Assembly (NCBI GenBank): GCA_014379905.1
Contig: JACMKX010000045.1
Location: 48,666-112,665, forward strand
Source of the DNA: Ferruginibacter sp.
GTDB lineage: Bacteria > Bacteroidota > Bacteroidia > Chitinophagales > Chitinophagaceae
Direction of reading: 5' to 3'
Length of the DNA stretch: 64,000 nt
Made by a program: the position numbers and the translations under genes. The notes beneath the pieces were generated by a model. The model saw nothing but the letters and a program-made list of their open reading frames with translations. It searched no databases and had not been told where the DNA came from. How positions within the stretch are numbered: the first letter of the stretch is position 1; each line of letters begins with the position of its first letter. Below, one piece after another: positions 40,599-48,545 of the stretch.

Positions 40599-43325
40599 TT
40601 ATTCTATTTTGAAAACTACTTCATCCAGGTATGCGTGATAATAACCAATCCGTCCAAGCTGGTCAATCCCGCAAATTATAATTATCCAGTCGTTTTCTTC
40701 GCCAGGTTTTATGAATGCAAAACCAGCCTCAGTTCCGGCCGGGATGCTTAGGTCAGCATTCCAGAAAACAGTCTTTAACCCGTTTATATTTCTGTAATTG
40801 GATAACGCAATTTCATGGGAAGAGGGTGAATGCTCCGAATTGTAACTGACTGGAACCAATGGTTTGTATTGAAAACTGTTGGAAGAATGTTTATAGAACG
40901 CACCATTGCCAGAGAAGGTAGTAATTTCTACAAAAACATAACTTATGTCTATGGTAGTATTATATTGATAATATTTTTCGTACTCGAGAGTATATTTGTT
41001 GGATGTCATTACTTCTATTCCCTTAATGTCTTCTGCCCTCAAATATTTCAGGTACGTGTCACAATAGTCTGCAAAGGCGAACCTGCTCTCTGATACCGGG
41101 TCATAGTATTTATTGATATTGTATCCATCAATTGTAAAAACAACATAAGCGTTTTTAATTTTGTATCCGTATAAATATTTTCCTATTGGCCCACGGTTAA
41201 ATTCAGGAATTGTTTTATACAAAACCTGGAGCGAGGTTTCCTGCGGAAATTCTTTCAGTCTGCTTTCGGTGATCACTATATCTGCCCCTCCATTTTGGTT
41301 TAGGTTTTTTGAGCCTGCGATCTTTGATTTTCCCTTCACGATTACTTCCTCCAGGAACCCTTTCTGTTGTTCATTGGAAGGCTGAATGCCAGGCGCGAGG
41401 CCGCTTAAATTAGGGGCAACTTTTTTGTAATTCAGGAACCATGTATTTAATGTTGTGGGCGGAGCATTGTATATTGGAATATCTTTTTCATCTATTACAA
41501 TGGTGGGGCTGAAAAAAGTGCCATTCTTTTTTTTTGCTGAGAATACAAAATTCACTGAATCTGTATTAAAGGCCGGAAACCCCTGGAATCGAAAGGTTCC
41601 GTCTTTTGCAGACTCGGCCTGTTGAAAAAAAATAAATTTTTTGCCTTCACTTACTAGGAGCATCAATTGAACTTTTTCTAAAGGTTTGTTGACAATATCC
41701 CGGACTTTGCCGGCGATCATGAATTCCTGTTCATGTGGATAGGGAGAAACAGAACGTTTAAAATGCGGCCTGATGTATTTTTGGGTTAATAAAATATTGT
41801 CAAGATGCTCAGAGGAATCCAGGCGCTCATATGCTACATAATTTTCAGCAGCGTTGTCAAGTTCGGACTGTAAATAGTAGTAGGAAATCAAATTTGAACC
41901 ACCGGTATTTGTTAGAAGAGTTTTAGCGTTTACTATTGAAAGGGAGATCTTAGATAGTGCAGGAGTTTGCTGTAAGATCCGGGGTTTCGACACAATGAAA
42001 AAACGCATACTATCCGTAGACTGGTTATTTTTTTGCGAACATTCAATATCAAAAATATCCTGCCGGTTGATAAAAATGTTACGCTCATTTACCAATACTT
42101 CTTTTTCGTTGAAAAGGGAAAAATTGCAAATCCCTTTCGGCAAAATATTTCTTGCCATCCTCATTGAAAAATCTTTTTCCTGGAGATAAACACTTCCCAT
42201 TGCAATGGATACCCCCTGTGCACTGGCTCTTAAGAAATACCTGGAATTGTATAAATCCGGGGTACTTTTAACAACAATCTCAATGCTATCTTTGATTTTC
42301 TCCTGTAAAACCGCCAGGGTGGTTCCGCTTTCTTTCACTGGCGGCAAATCGTACTTTAGTTTCGAATTAACCATCGCCCTGTAGGTTTCCCCTTTTTTAA
42401 AAGTTATGTATACAGAGCCTAATCCATTCTGGTTGGTTTGAAAGAAGGCGACGGGTTTATTATTCTGATCAATAATAATTCCTTTTACGGGCATTCCTTT
42501 GTTTATTATTCCGGAGACTTTGATACCAATTTTTTGATGAGTATTGTGCAATAAGGTTCCACCTTCAGGATAAAAATCCATTGTTAATACCTGCATATTT
42601 TTAAGTGTGAATTTCAGGGGTGGCTCTATTTTTTCTTCATGCTTTATTTCAATGTTTAGCGTGCTGGTATTTTTATCGAAAGGAAGATCAACTGTGAAAT
42701 TGCCATTTAAATCTGGTACAAAGCTTACCGTGTCTGTTTTTTCGGAATACATCCTTATGGCGATTAGCTTATTGTTAAGCAATTTTTTTGGTGCTGAAAT
42801 TTTACCCATCAGCGTTATACCAGCTCCTGTATATGCATAATTGGAAATATCGAGCTTAAAGTTGCTTGTAGGATCATCTTTAGATACAATGAAAGAAAAA
42901 AGTTTTGGAACAGGAACATCATAATTGAGCAGGTGTTTTGTATAGGCTGCTATGTAATATTTGCCGGGTAAAAAAAGGCGGTCTCTTAAAAAAATATTGG
43001 CATTAAACTTTCCTGAAAAATTGTTTGTTGAAATACGGCTTACGATTTTGTTATCAGCATTTACAACGTCCAGGTAGATAATTTTGCTGCTATCATACAA
43101 GGTTCCATTAACTGAATTGATAACATATCCACTTAGCCGAAGGGTATCATTTGGCTGGTAATAGTACCTGTCAAAATGAGTGAATATCTTTTCTAAACCC
43201 TGGGCAACAATAAGGCTGTCCTGTAATAAAAAACCTTTCTTAATTCCTTTCTGTTGTGAATACGAGTAAAAACTCAACTGCATACTACAGAGTGCTATCA
43301 ATGTTATCGTCCGCATAATTATCAA
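40599..43325 (-). CDS. Large envelope protein with MG2-like and TonB-plug-like domains
   Basis: The 908-residue protein has a signal peptide (about 1-23), a macroglobulin MG2-like domain (THFDRYYYQPNDTLRLSGYVINS, about 48-70), further beta-sandwich domains (for example MDFYPEGGTLLHNTHQKIGIKV in outline), a CarboxypepD-like domain (about 545-620, IAGKVRDIVNKPLEKVQLML) and a plug-like part (about 670-800) without a following outer-membrane barrel. MG2 domains and plug-like parts are typical of Bacteroidota outer-envelope proteins. Its place between the precursor gene and the GT-like genes suggests a role in moving, anchoring or resisting the peptide. That role is inference. It starts 65 bp after the precursor stop. 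Confidence 0.65.
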   Translation of the reverse strand: MIIMRTITLIALCSMQLSFYSYSQQKGIKKGFLLQDSLIVAQGLEKIFTHFDRYYYQPNDTLRLSGYVINSVNGTLYDSSKIIYLDVVNADNKIVSRISTNNFSGKFNANIFLRDRLFLPGKYYIAAYTKHLLNYDVPVPKLFSFIVSKDDPTSNFKLDISNYAYTGAGITLMGKISAPKKLLNNKLIAIRMYSEKTDTVSFVPDLNGNFTVDLPFDKNTSTLNIEIKHEEKIEPPLKFTLKNMQVLTMDFYPEGGTLLHNTHQKIGIKVSGIINKGMPVKGIIIDQNNKPVAFFQTNQNGLGSVYITFKKGETYRAMVNSKLKYDLPPVKESGTTLAVLQEKIKDSIEIVVKSTPDLYNSRYFLRASAQGVSIAMGSVYLQEKDFSMRMARNILPKGICNFSLFNEKEVLVNERNIFINRQDIFDIECSQKNNQSTDSMRFFIVSKPRILQQTPALSKISLSIVNAKTLLTNTGGSNLISYYYLQSELDNAAENYVAYERLDSSEHLDNILLTQKYIRPHFKRSVSPYPHEQEFMIAGKVRDIVNKPLEKVQLMLLVSEGKKFIFFQQAESAKDGTFRFQGFPAFNTDSVNFVFSAKKKNGTFFSPTIVIDEKDIPIYNAPPTTLNTWFLNYKKVAPNLSGLAPGIQPSNEQQKGFLEEVIVKGKSKIAGSKNLNQNGGADIVITESRLKEFPQETSLQVLYKTIPEFNRGPIGKYLYGYKIKNAYVVFTIDGYNINKYYDPVSESRFAFADYCDTYLKYLRAEDIKGIEVMTSNKYTLEYEKYYQYNTTIDISYVFVEITTFSGNGAFYKHSSNSFQYKPLVPVSYNSEHSPSSHEIALSNYRNINGLKTVFWNADLSIPAGTEAGFAFIKPGEENDWIIIICGIDQLGRIGYYHAYLDEVVFKIE

Positions 43326-43390
43326 TCATAATTATCAAAGTTTGAGAAAAATAAGCGGTTAGAATTCATAACCGCTTATCAGAAAAATAA

Positions 43391-43567
43391 TTACTTGTAG
43401 CAGTAGTGTGTGAAGGTATCACAGTACCGGCAAGAATCTGTTATGCCGCAATCTGAATTGCTCCAGCATACCCCTGGGCAAATCCTGCTACCTGCCATGA
43501 TTTTTTTCATCTCGGCCCTGGTGAGCTTTCCTTTCATGTTTGCAAGACTCATTTTTTTAGTTTGCAT
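43391..43567 (-). CDS. Disulfide-rich peptide precursor with double-glycine-type leader
   Basis: A 58-residue product. The leader (MSLANMKGKLTRAEMKKIMAGS in outline, Met6 being an alternative start at 43552) ends with Gly26-Ser27, a site accepted by C39 peptidases. The predicted core of 31 residues has six cysteines (30, 34, 40, 46, 49, 56) in the pattern C-x3-C-x5-C-x5-C-x2-C-x6-C, with an NSDC triplet before the third Cys that resembles knottin-type peptides. No Lan-type modifying enzyme is encoded nearby; instead a VKOR-thioredoxin fusion lies just upstream. Export by the C39 exporter and oxidation to three disulfides is the likely path; Ser/Thr in the core are possible glycosylation sites. 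Function (bacteriocin, signal or toxin) is unknown. Confidence 0.8.
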   Translation of the reverse strand: MQTKKMSLANMKGKLTRAEMKKIMAGSRICPGVCWSNSDCGITDSCRYCDTFTHYCYK

Positions 43568-43614
43568 GTCTTAAAAGTTTAACGTTAAAAAAATTGTTAG
43601 TGCCTCTTAATTTT

Positions 43615-43662
43615 CACCTTACAGGCTTAGGTGGCCCATCGCCCTGACTCGCACTTTCAGGG
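43615..43662 (-). promoter_or_regulatory. Two small hairpins between the VKOR fusion gene and the precursor gene
   Basis: On the minus strand CCCTGA/TCAGGG (43642-43662, 9-nt loop) is followed by CACCT/AGGTG (43615-43633, 9-nt loop). Neither has a T run. They lie in the 125-bp leader of the precursor and might stabilise or process the message, giving the peptide gene higher expression than its neighbours. Confidence 0.3.
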
Positions 43663-43692
43663 ATACATTACCGGGCTTTTCTAATGGCGTGC

Positions 43693-45297
43693 TTATTCCA
43701 AAAGAAAATATTGCAGATCCCCGATGCTGTATGCTTCAGGGAGTTGTTGACCATTAATAAAGATAGTGGGGGTAGCAATGATTCCCACGTTCCTGCACCA
43801 TTCATCCATCATTTCAATTTTGCTGCCCTGCATTGTTAGTTCCCCGTTCATGGGATATTTTTTATTAAACTTGTCGTAGTCTTTTATTTCAGGCAGGTAC
43901 CAATCGTCCAATGCGTTCTTAAGTTTCAACTCATTGCCTTCAGCAGCTATAGCCATTAAATGCCTGACAGGCTTTATTCCGGGATGATGTTCATTATTAG
44001 GCACAAGAAAAATAATTTTAACCTTTATATTGTTATTTTGATGAAGCAACTCTTCGAGTTTGGGATGCGCCTGTGCACAAGGACTGCAATATGGATTGCA
44101 AACTTTGATAATAGTGTGTTTGGCTGAAGGATTTCCCATCTCAATTCCTATTCCGTCATATGTGAAGGAAATTTTCTTTTGTTTTTTCAAAAGGGTCTCA
44201 AATATTTCAAGATTGAATTTAACCCTGAGATATTCTCTCTTTAAATTTTGAGCTTCCTGCAAGCGAAGTAGTAAAGGCTTTATAGTAAACCATACCAGCA
44301 TTGGGAGAATGTATAACAATACTGTCTTAGCCATCAGTACCGGTGAAGCCAGGGCCAGCTGTGTTGGGTTATAATGATAAAATACGTTGAAGCCGCCCAA
44401 TAAAAGCAATATTTGAACCATTAGACAGAGGGTACACCATTGCTTTGCTATCTGTGATTGATAGTAAAGCGAATATAATATATATGGTAGCGCTAGTATA
44501 TTTAGCCAGGCTACGGCAGAAAAACTATTTTGAACAAAAATCAGGGATAGCAAACCTCCTGTAAAATAAAAAAAACCTATTTCACTCCAGGTTAACCAGC
44601 TAAAAACTTTTGCCGCTTTACTTGTCAGTATATGATTACAATTTCCTTTTATAATACCCGTACATACTTTTTGTAATATTGGATTATTCTTATCAAGCTC
44701 ATACCACAGCAATGCGGTAGTGACTATGGTGCCTAAAAAAAATAATAAAATCTGCACATAAATTCCCGACTTCGGAAAAACTGCCGAACCACTATTTTGT
44801 TGGAAGAAAAAAATAAAAAGGCTCAATAAGGCTAAAACTGCAGCAATTGGAACCATTGAGTTGAGTAGCAAACGTTTTTTTATCTTTTTATAATCCTTTT
44901 CACCCGAATGATCATCAGGTTCAGCAATTAAATAGATACCATTCCATTTTTTAAGGAAATCATTTGTGGGTATAGTAGAGCGGGTATGGTAACTTTTATG
45001 ATAAATGCTCATCGTTTTACTATCAACACTTTCTACAATCACCAATGGGTTTTCCAGATCATCTATGTGAGCAATAAATGGAGTTGGCAGCTCTTCGATT
45101 TTATCTAAAGGCATTTTTGCTACGCCATTAGGAATTTCCCATTTACTTAAACTATCCGTAACGCAAAGCAAACTTGGCCACTCCGGATGGTTTTGCAATG
45201 TTTCATTAACAGTGTTGTTGTTAACCTTTACTTTAAGCAAACTCAGGAATCTTATGGTTGCTTTTACATTTGGCTCGAATGGATAGAACATAATCAA
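43693..45297 (-). CDS. C39-like/VKOR/thioredoxin-like fusion, disulfide-forming membrane protein
   Basis: The 534-residue protein joins three parts. Residues 1-130 resemble a C39 peptidase fold (HPEWPSLLCVTDSL, FIAHID, LVIVES) without the catalytic Cys-His set, a likely peptide-binding domain. Residues 145-345 form a VKOR membrane domain with redox cysteines Cys212 and Cys220 in a loop and the WCTLC motif (Cys288, Cys291). Residues 380-534 are thioredoxin/DsbA-like with Cys404-Ser-Pro-Cys407 and the cis-proline loop IATPT near 510. VKOR-Trx fusions oxidise thiols outside the membrane with quinone as acceptor. It is the first gene of the peptide operon, which suits a dedicated disulfide former for the six-Cys peptide. 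Confidence 0.85.
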   Translation of the reverse strand: MIMFYPFEPNVKATIRFLSLLKVKVNNNTVNETLQNHPEWPSLLCVTDSLSKWEIPNGVAKMPLDKIEELPTPFIAHIDDLENPLVIVESVDSKTMSIYHKSYHTRSTIPTNDFLKKWNGIYLIAEPDDHSGEKDYKKIKKRLLLNSMVPIAAVLALLSLFIFFFQQNSGSAVFPKSGIYVQILLFFLGTIVTTALLWYELDKNNPILQKVCTGIIKGNCNHILTSKAAKVFSWLTWSEIGFFYFTGGLLSLIFVQNSFSAVAWLNILALPYILYSLYYQSQIAKQWCTLCLMVQILLLLGGFNVFYHYNPTQLALASPVLMAKTVLLYILPMLVWFTIKPLLLRLQEAQNLKREYLRVKFNLEIFETLLKKQKKISFTYDGIGIEMGNPSAKHTIIKVCNPYCSPCAQAHPKLEELLHQNNNIKVKIIFLVPNNEHHPGIKPVRHLMAIAAEGNELKLKNALDDWYLPEIKDYDKFNKKYPMNGELTMQGSKIEMMDEWCRNVGIIATPTIFINGQQLPEAYSIGDLQYFLLE

Positions 45298-45372
45298 AAG
45301 GTATTTGAAATGGCTAAGGCTTAGGTCGGTTTATACTGGGATAGCGCATGAGTCAAGTTGAAGGACGACGTG

Positions 45373-45400
45373 GTTGATTGTTACAGGAATAACAGTCAAC
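45373..45400. promoter_or_regulatory. 28-bp inverted repeat upstream of the peptide operon
   Basis: GTTGATTGTTA and TAACAGTCAAC pair at 10 of 11 positions around CAGGAA, 76-103 bp before the first start codon of the operon at 45297. It could be an operator or a hairpin in the leader. The rest of 45298-45712 is AT-rich, carries no gene that I can support, and probably holds the promoter. Confidence 0.4.
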
Positions 45401-45712
45401 TATTTTTATTGCATATCCTTTTAAAACAGCTTTACACCTGGGAGATATACTCATATGGCGGATTTTTATATAATAAATATAAGTAATATTCCTATTCTGC
45501 AAAATAAATTTTAGTTGGTGGAGATTTTTTTAAAAAGCAGTTATGGAAGAGCTCTTTTCTTTCAAAGGAAATATGAAGACCCTGTTAGCTTAGCAGGACA
45601 TTACGTTCTGTAATGCTTCCCGGTAAGCAGCAGCATTCATTACAATAAACATAATTGGTGAGAAACTGGTTTGTGAACACAAACCCCGGCGGGAAGAAAT
45701 AGGATAGAAAGT

Positions 45713-45738
45713 GCCCGGTTCATAGACATGAACCGGGC
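45713..45738 (-). terminator. Terminator of the kinase/response-regulator array
   Basis: GCCCGGTTCAT and ATGAACCGGGC form an 11-bp perfect stem with an AGAC loop, 6 bp after the stop codon of the receiver-cyclase gene. The T run on the minus strand is weak (ACTTTCT). Confidence 0.75.
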
Positions 45739-45744
45739 TATTAT

Positions 45745-46785
45745 TTAATCCATCACCTGGTATACATTCATAGCGCCGGCTTTATTTTTCAAATTAACTT
45801 CCCCTACCTTTTCGCACCGGAAAGATTCTTTTACTTTTTGATAGGCCGTTTCGTTAATGATGATCTGGCTTTCTTTTGCTACAGCCTGTAAGCGTTGTGC
45901 TACATTAACTGTATCACCTATCACAGTATAGTCGAGTCTTTTTAAATTTTCGGAACCAATATTGCCGGATATCATTTCGCCGCTATTAATGCCAATTGAA
46001 ACTTTAGGTGAAAAAGAACCTGCATCATTATTAGCGGGTAATTGTGCCACTTTACTTCGCACTGCCAGCGCAGCATCAATAGCCCTGTCTAAATGATAAT
46101 CGCCACGAAACACAGCCATTACAGCATCACCTATAAATTTATCAATGTAGCCACCCTGGGCAATGATCTCTTTTACCATCACATCAAAATAGCTGTTCAA
46201 TAATTTTACTACTGTATCAGGAGATGCTGTTTCGCTGATACTGGTAAAACAGCAGATATCAATAAAAACGATGGAAGCCTCAATCGTTTCACTGACCATT
46301 AAAGAAGATTCAAATTCACGGCCACCCATAAACTTTAGTACATTTTCATCCACGTACATTCTAAGGATGTTATTTTCCTTGATCGCTTTAAGGGTTTCTT
46401 TTATCTGCAATACATGGGTAAGTGTTTTCTCCATGGTTGTGGAAAGGTCTTCAAAATTAATGGGCTTGGTAATAAAGTCAAAAGCCCCCCGGTTCATAGC
46501 AGTACGGATATTATCCATATCGCCATAGGCAGATACGATAACCGATTTTATTAACGGGCTCGATTCTGCCAAATGGCTTAATAATGTCAGGCCATCCATT
46601 TCCGGCATATTGATATCACTTAACAAAATATCAATATCCGGGTGCTGTTTTATTTTTTCCAGCGCATCGTTGCCATTGATAGCGAATACAAATTCATATT
46701 GCTGTTCCCGTATCTTTTGACGGAATTTTTGCCTGATGAGCATTTCCAAATCCACTTCGTCATCTGCTACTAAAATCTTTGCCAT
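45745..46785 (-). CDS. Response regulator with class III adenylate cyclase domain
   Basis: The 346-residue protein has a receiver domain (about 1-120, Asp8/Asp9 acidic pair, phosphate acceptor Asp57, Lys107 in FITKP) and a class III nucleotidyl cyclase domain (about 168-344). Metal-binding Asp176 (FIDICCFTS) and Asp220 (FIGDAVMA), the adenine-selecting pair Lys216 and Asp285 (RLDYTVIGD), and Asn294/Arg298 of the transition-state site are all present, so it should be an active adenylate cyclase making cAMP. Phosphorylation by one or more of the kinases encoded upstream would control it. It is the last gene of the array and overlaps the receiver gene's stop by one base. Confidence 0.9.
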   Translation of the reverse strand: MAKILVADDEVDLEMLIRQKFRQKIREQQYEFVFAINGNDALEKIKQHPDIDILLSDINMPEMDGLTLLSHLAESSPLIKSVIVSAYGDMDNIRTAMNRGAFDFITKPINFEDLSTTMEKTLTHVLQIKETLKAIKENNILRMYVDENVLKFMGGREFESSLMVSETIEASIVFIDICCFTSISETASPDTVVKLLNSYFDVMVKEIIAQGGYIDKFIGDAVMAVFRGDYHLDRAIDAALAVRSKVAQLPANNDAGSFSPKVSIGINSGEMISGNIGSENLKRLDYTVIGDTVNVAQRLQAVAKESQIIINETAYQKVKESFRCEKVGEVNLKNKAGAMNVYQVMD

Positions 46786-47159
46786 TAACTGATCGTTTTA
46801 AGTTTTTCTTTTAATGCGGTAAAATCTACAGGCTTGGTTAAAAAATCGTCTGCACCCAGGGCCTTCGCTGTATTATAATTCTCTGCGTCACCATAGGCAG
46901 TAATCATCATTACTACGGGTGGTGGTTTGTAACCTTTGATTTTTATTTTTTCCAGTAACTCGAGCCCGCTCATACCGGGCATGTTAATATCTGATAAAAT
47001 GAGCACTGCCTCATGTTCGTGACTGTTTAGATACGCCAGGGCGTCTTCTCCTGAAAATGCAAACACAAATTGCATTTCCCCGGCTTTGATTTCCTTACGG
47101 AACCGTTGTTCAAAAAGCATCTGAACATCCTGCTCGTCATCCACTACTAAAATTTTCAT
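46785..47159 (-). CDS. CheY-like single-domain response regulator
   Basis: The 124-residue protein is a receiver without output domain. Acidic pair Asp7/Asp8, phospho-acceptor Asp57 (LILSDINMPGMSG), Thr87 (MMITAYGD) and Lys109 (LTKPVDF) are in place. It could relay phosphate, act as a sink, or bind a target protein. It sits between the last kinase gene (15 bp) and the receiver-cyclase gene (1-bp overlap), so all three are probably co-transcribed. It is similar to the receiver of the cyclase protein, suggesting duplication. Confidence 0.9.
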   Translation of the reverse strand: MKILVVDDEQDVQMLFEQRFRKEIKAGEMQFVFAFSGEDALAYLNSHEHEAVLILSDINMPGMSGLELLEKIKIKGYKPPPVVMMITAYGDAENYNTAKALGADDFLTKPVDFTALKEKLKTIS

Positions 47160-47174
47160 ATTGCGCCGTTTTAT

Positions 47175-48524
47175 TTATATGGGTAATGAAATAATAAAAG
47201 TTGATCCTTCGCCTTCTTTGCTGTCAACAGTCAGGGTACCTCCATGTCCCTTGGTAACAATATCGTAACTCATACTCAACCCCAGGCCGGTTCCCTGCCC
47301 GGTAGGTTTAGTGGTAAAGAATGGCAGAAATATTTTCTCCATCACTTTTGGAGGAATACCCTTTCCATTATCGCTGACGGTTACCTGTAGATTTTGCTGG
47401 CCATACATCAATGTTTTTACCGTTACCGTAGGCTCGTACCCCTGTATACCGTCCCGCTTTTTTTCTGTAACAGCATAAAATGCATTGGTGATCAGGTTCA
47501 ATATAACTCTTCCCATATCCTGGGGAAGTATATTTACCTCACCGATCTTTTCATCATAATCTGTTTTTAAGGTTGCATTAAAAGATTTATCCTTCGCCCG
47601 AAGCCCATGGTAGGCAAGTCTAAAATATTCATCGGCCAGCGCATTAATATTGGTCGGTTCTTTTTGCCCGCTGCTGTTGCGGCTATGTTGCAGCATGCCT
47701 TTTACAATAGCATCCGCTCTTTTACCATGGTGGTTTATTTTTTCTTCATTGTCGGCAATATCATCTGCCAGTGACCTTACTTCTTCAAAGTCTCCTTTTG
47801 TAATAGCTACTTTAATTTCGGCAATTAATTCTGTATTAATTTCTGAAAAATTGTTTACAAAGTTCAGCGGGTTCTGTATTTCATGCGCAATACCCGCAGT
47901 GAGTTCTCCCAGGCTGGCCATCTTTTCTGATTGAATCAGCTGTGTTTGCGTATCTTTTAACTCATTCAATGTTTGCTGAAGTTCCTCTTTCTGTTGTGTT
48001 AGTTCTGCTGTACGTTCTCTTACCTGCACTTCAAGTTCTGCTTTCACTTTTTCAGTGATGCGGTATTCTTTTTCTTTTTCTTCATTTTTCTGCCTTTCTT
48101 TTTCAAGGGCCTTTCTTTGCCTGCTGTTAATGATAAGCATGGCGATCATCCATACCATTGCGAATAATTCGCCTATGTCAAAATAATTATCCCAGTCTTC
48201 GTAAAAAGGTTTGTCAATGAACCTTATAACTGCTTCAATAAAGTTGAGTGCAAAGAGGGGTAAAAAAGCAAGGGAAAGCGGTTTTGCAGACGCAAGGTCT
48301 TTTTGCGTGTAAATAATATACAGGAGCGCAGCTACCAATGCAAAACTGGCCCATTCTACAATCAGCCTGCTGCCGGAAAGAGAGGAATAAACCACTATAC
48401 AAGCGATGAAAAGTCCCAGGAATCCCCAGAAAAATTTTTCCCACTTTGAAAAAAGACCTGCTTTCCTGAGATTTTTACGCAGGTTACCCAGGATGATGAT
48501 CGCCAGTATAGTTGGTAAAAGCAT
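47175..48524 (-). CDS. Membrane histidine kinase without TPR sensor
   Basis: The 449-residue protein has about five hydrophobic helices in the first 140 residues (a membrane-embedded input domain), a long coiled coil (about 140-205), and the kinase core shared by the whole array: H-box [15 protein letters not shown] with phospho-His near 215, [16 protein letters not shown]-box ITNAFYAV, G1 [16 protein letters not shown] and G2 [13 protein letters not shown]. The start follows GGGGAAAT. It is the kinase closest to the receivers and, unlike the others, has no signal peptide and no TPR repeats, so it may be the founding member of the array. Confidence 0.88.
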   Translation of the reverse strand: MLLPTILAIIILGNLRKNLRKAGLFSKWEKFFWGFLGLFIACIVVYSSLSGSRLIVEWASFALVAALLYIIYTQKDLASAKPLSLAFLPLFALNFIEAVIRFIDKPFYEDWDNYFDIGELFAMVWMIAMLIINSRQRKALEKERQKNEEKEKEYRITEKVKAELEVQVRERTAELTQQKEELQQTLNELKDTQTQLIQSEKMASLGELTAGIAHEIQNPLNFVNNFSEINTELIAEIKVAITKGDFEEVRSLADDIADNEEKINHHGKRADAIVKGMLQHSRNSSGQKEPTNINALADEYFRLAYHGLRAKDKSFNATLKTDYDEKIGEVNILPQDMGRVILNLITNAFYAVTEKKRDGIQGYEPTVTVKTLMYGQQNLQVTVSDNGKGIPPKVMEKIFLPFFTTKPTGQGTGLGLSMSYDIVTKGHGGTLTVDSKEGEGSTFIISLPI

Positions 48525-48545
48525 ATTTCCCCGGTTGGTATTTGG

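Noticed and set aside
36637..43567. Lanthipeptide locus
   Set aside because: There is a C39 exporter and a double-glycine leader, but no LanB, LanC, LanM or radical-SAM enzyme; the oxidase and the six-Cys core point to disulfides instead.
45541..45660. Second small peptide gene upstream of the VKOR fusion gene
   Set aside because: The only minus-strand frame is about 20 codons long, has a single Cys and no leader motif.
45745..46785. Pycsar or CBASS cyclase that could partner the TIR-like protein
   Set aside because: The cyclase is fused to a receiver with intact phosphorylation site, belongs to the kinase array and lies 33 kb away; it is not a CD-NTase.
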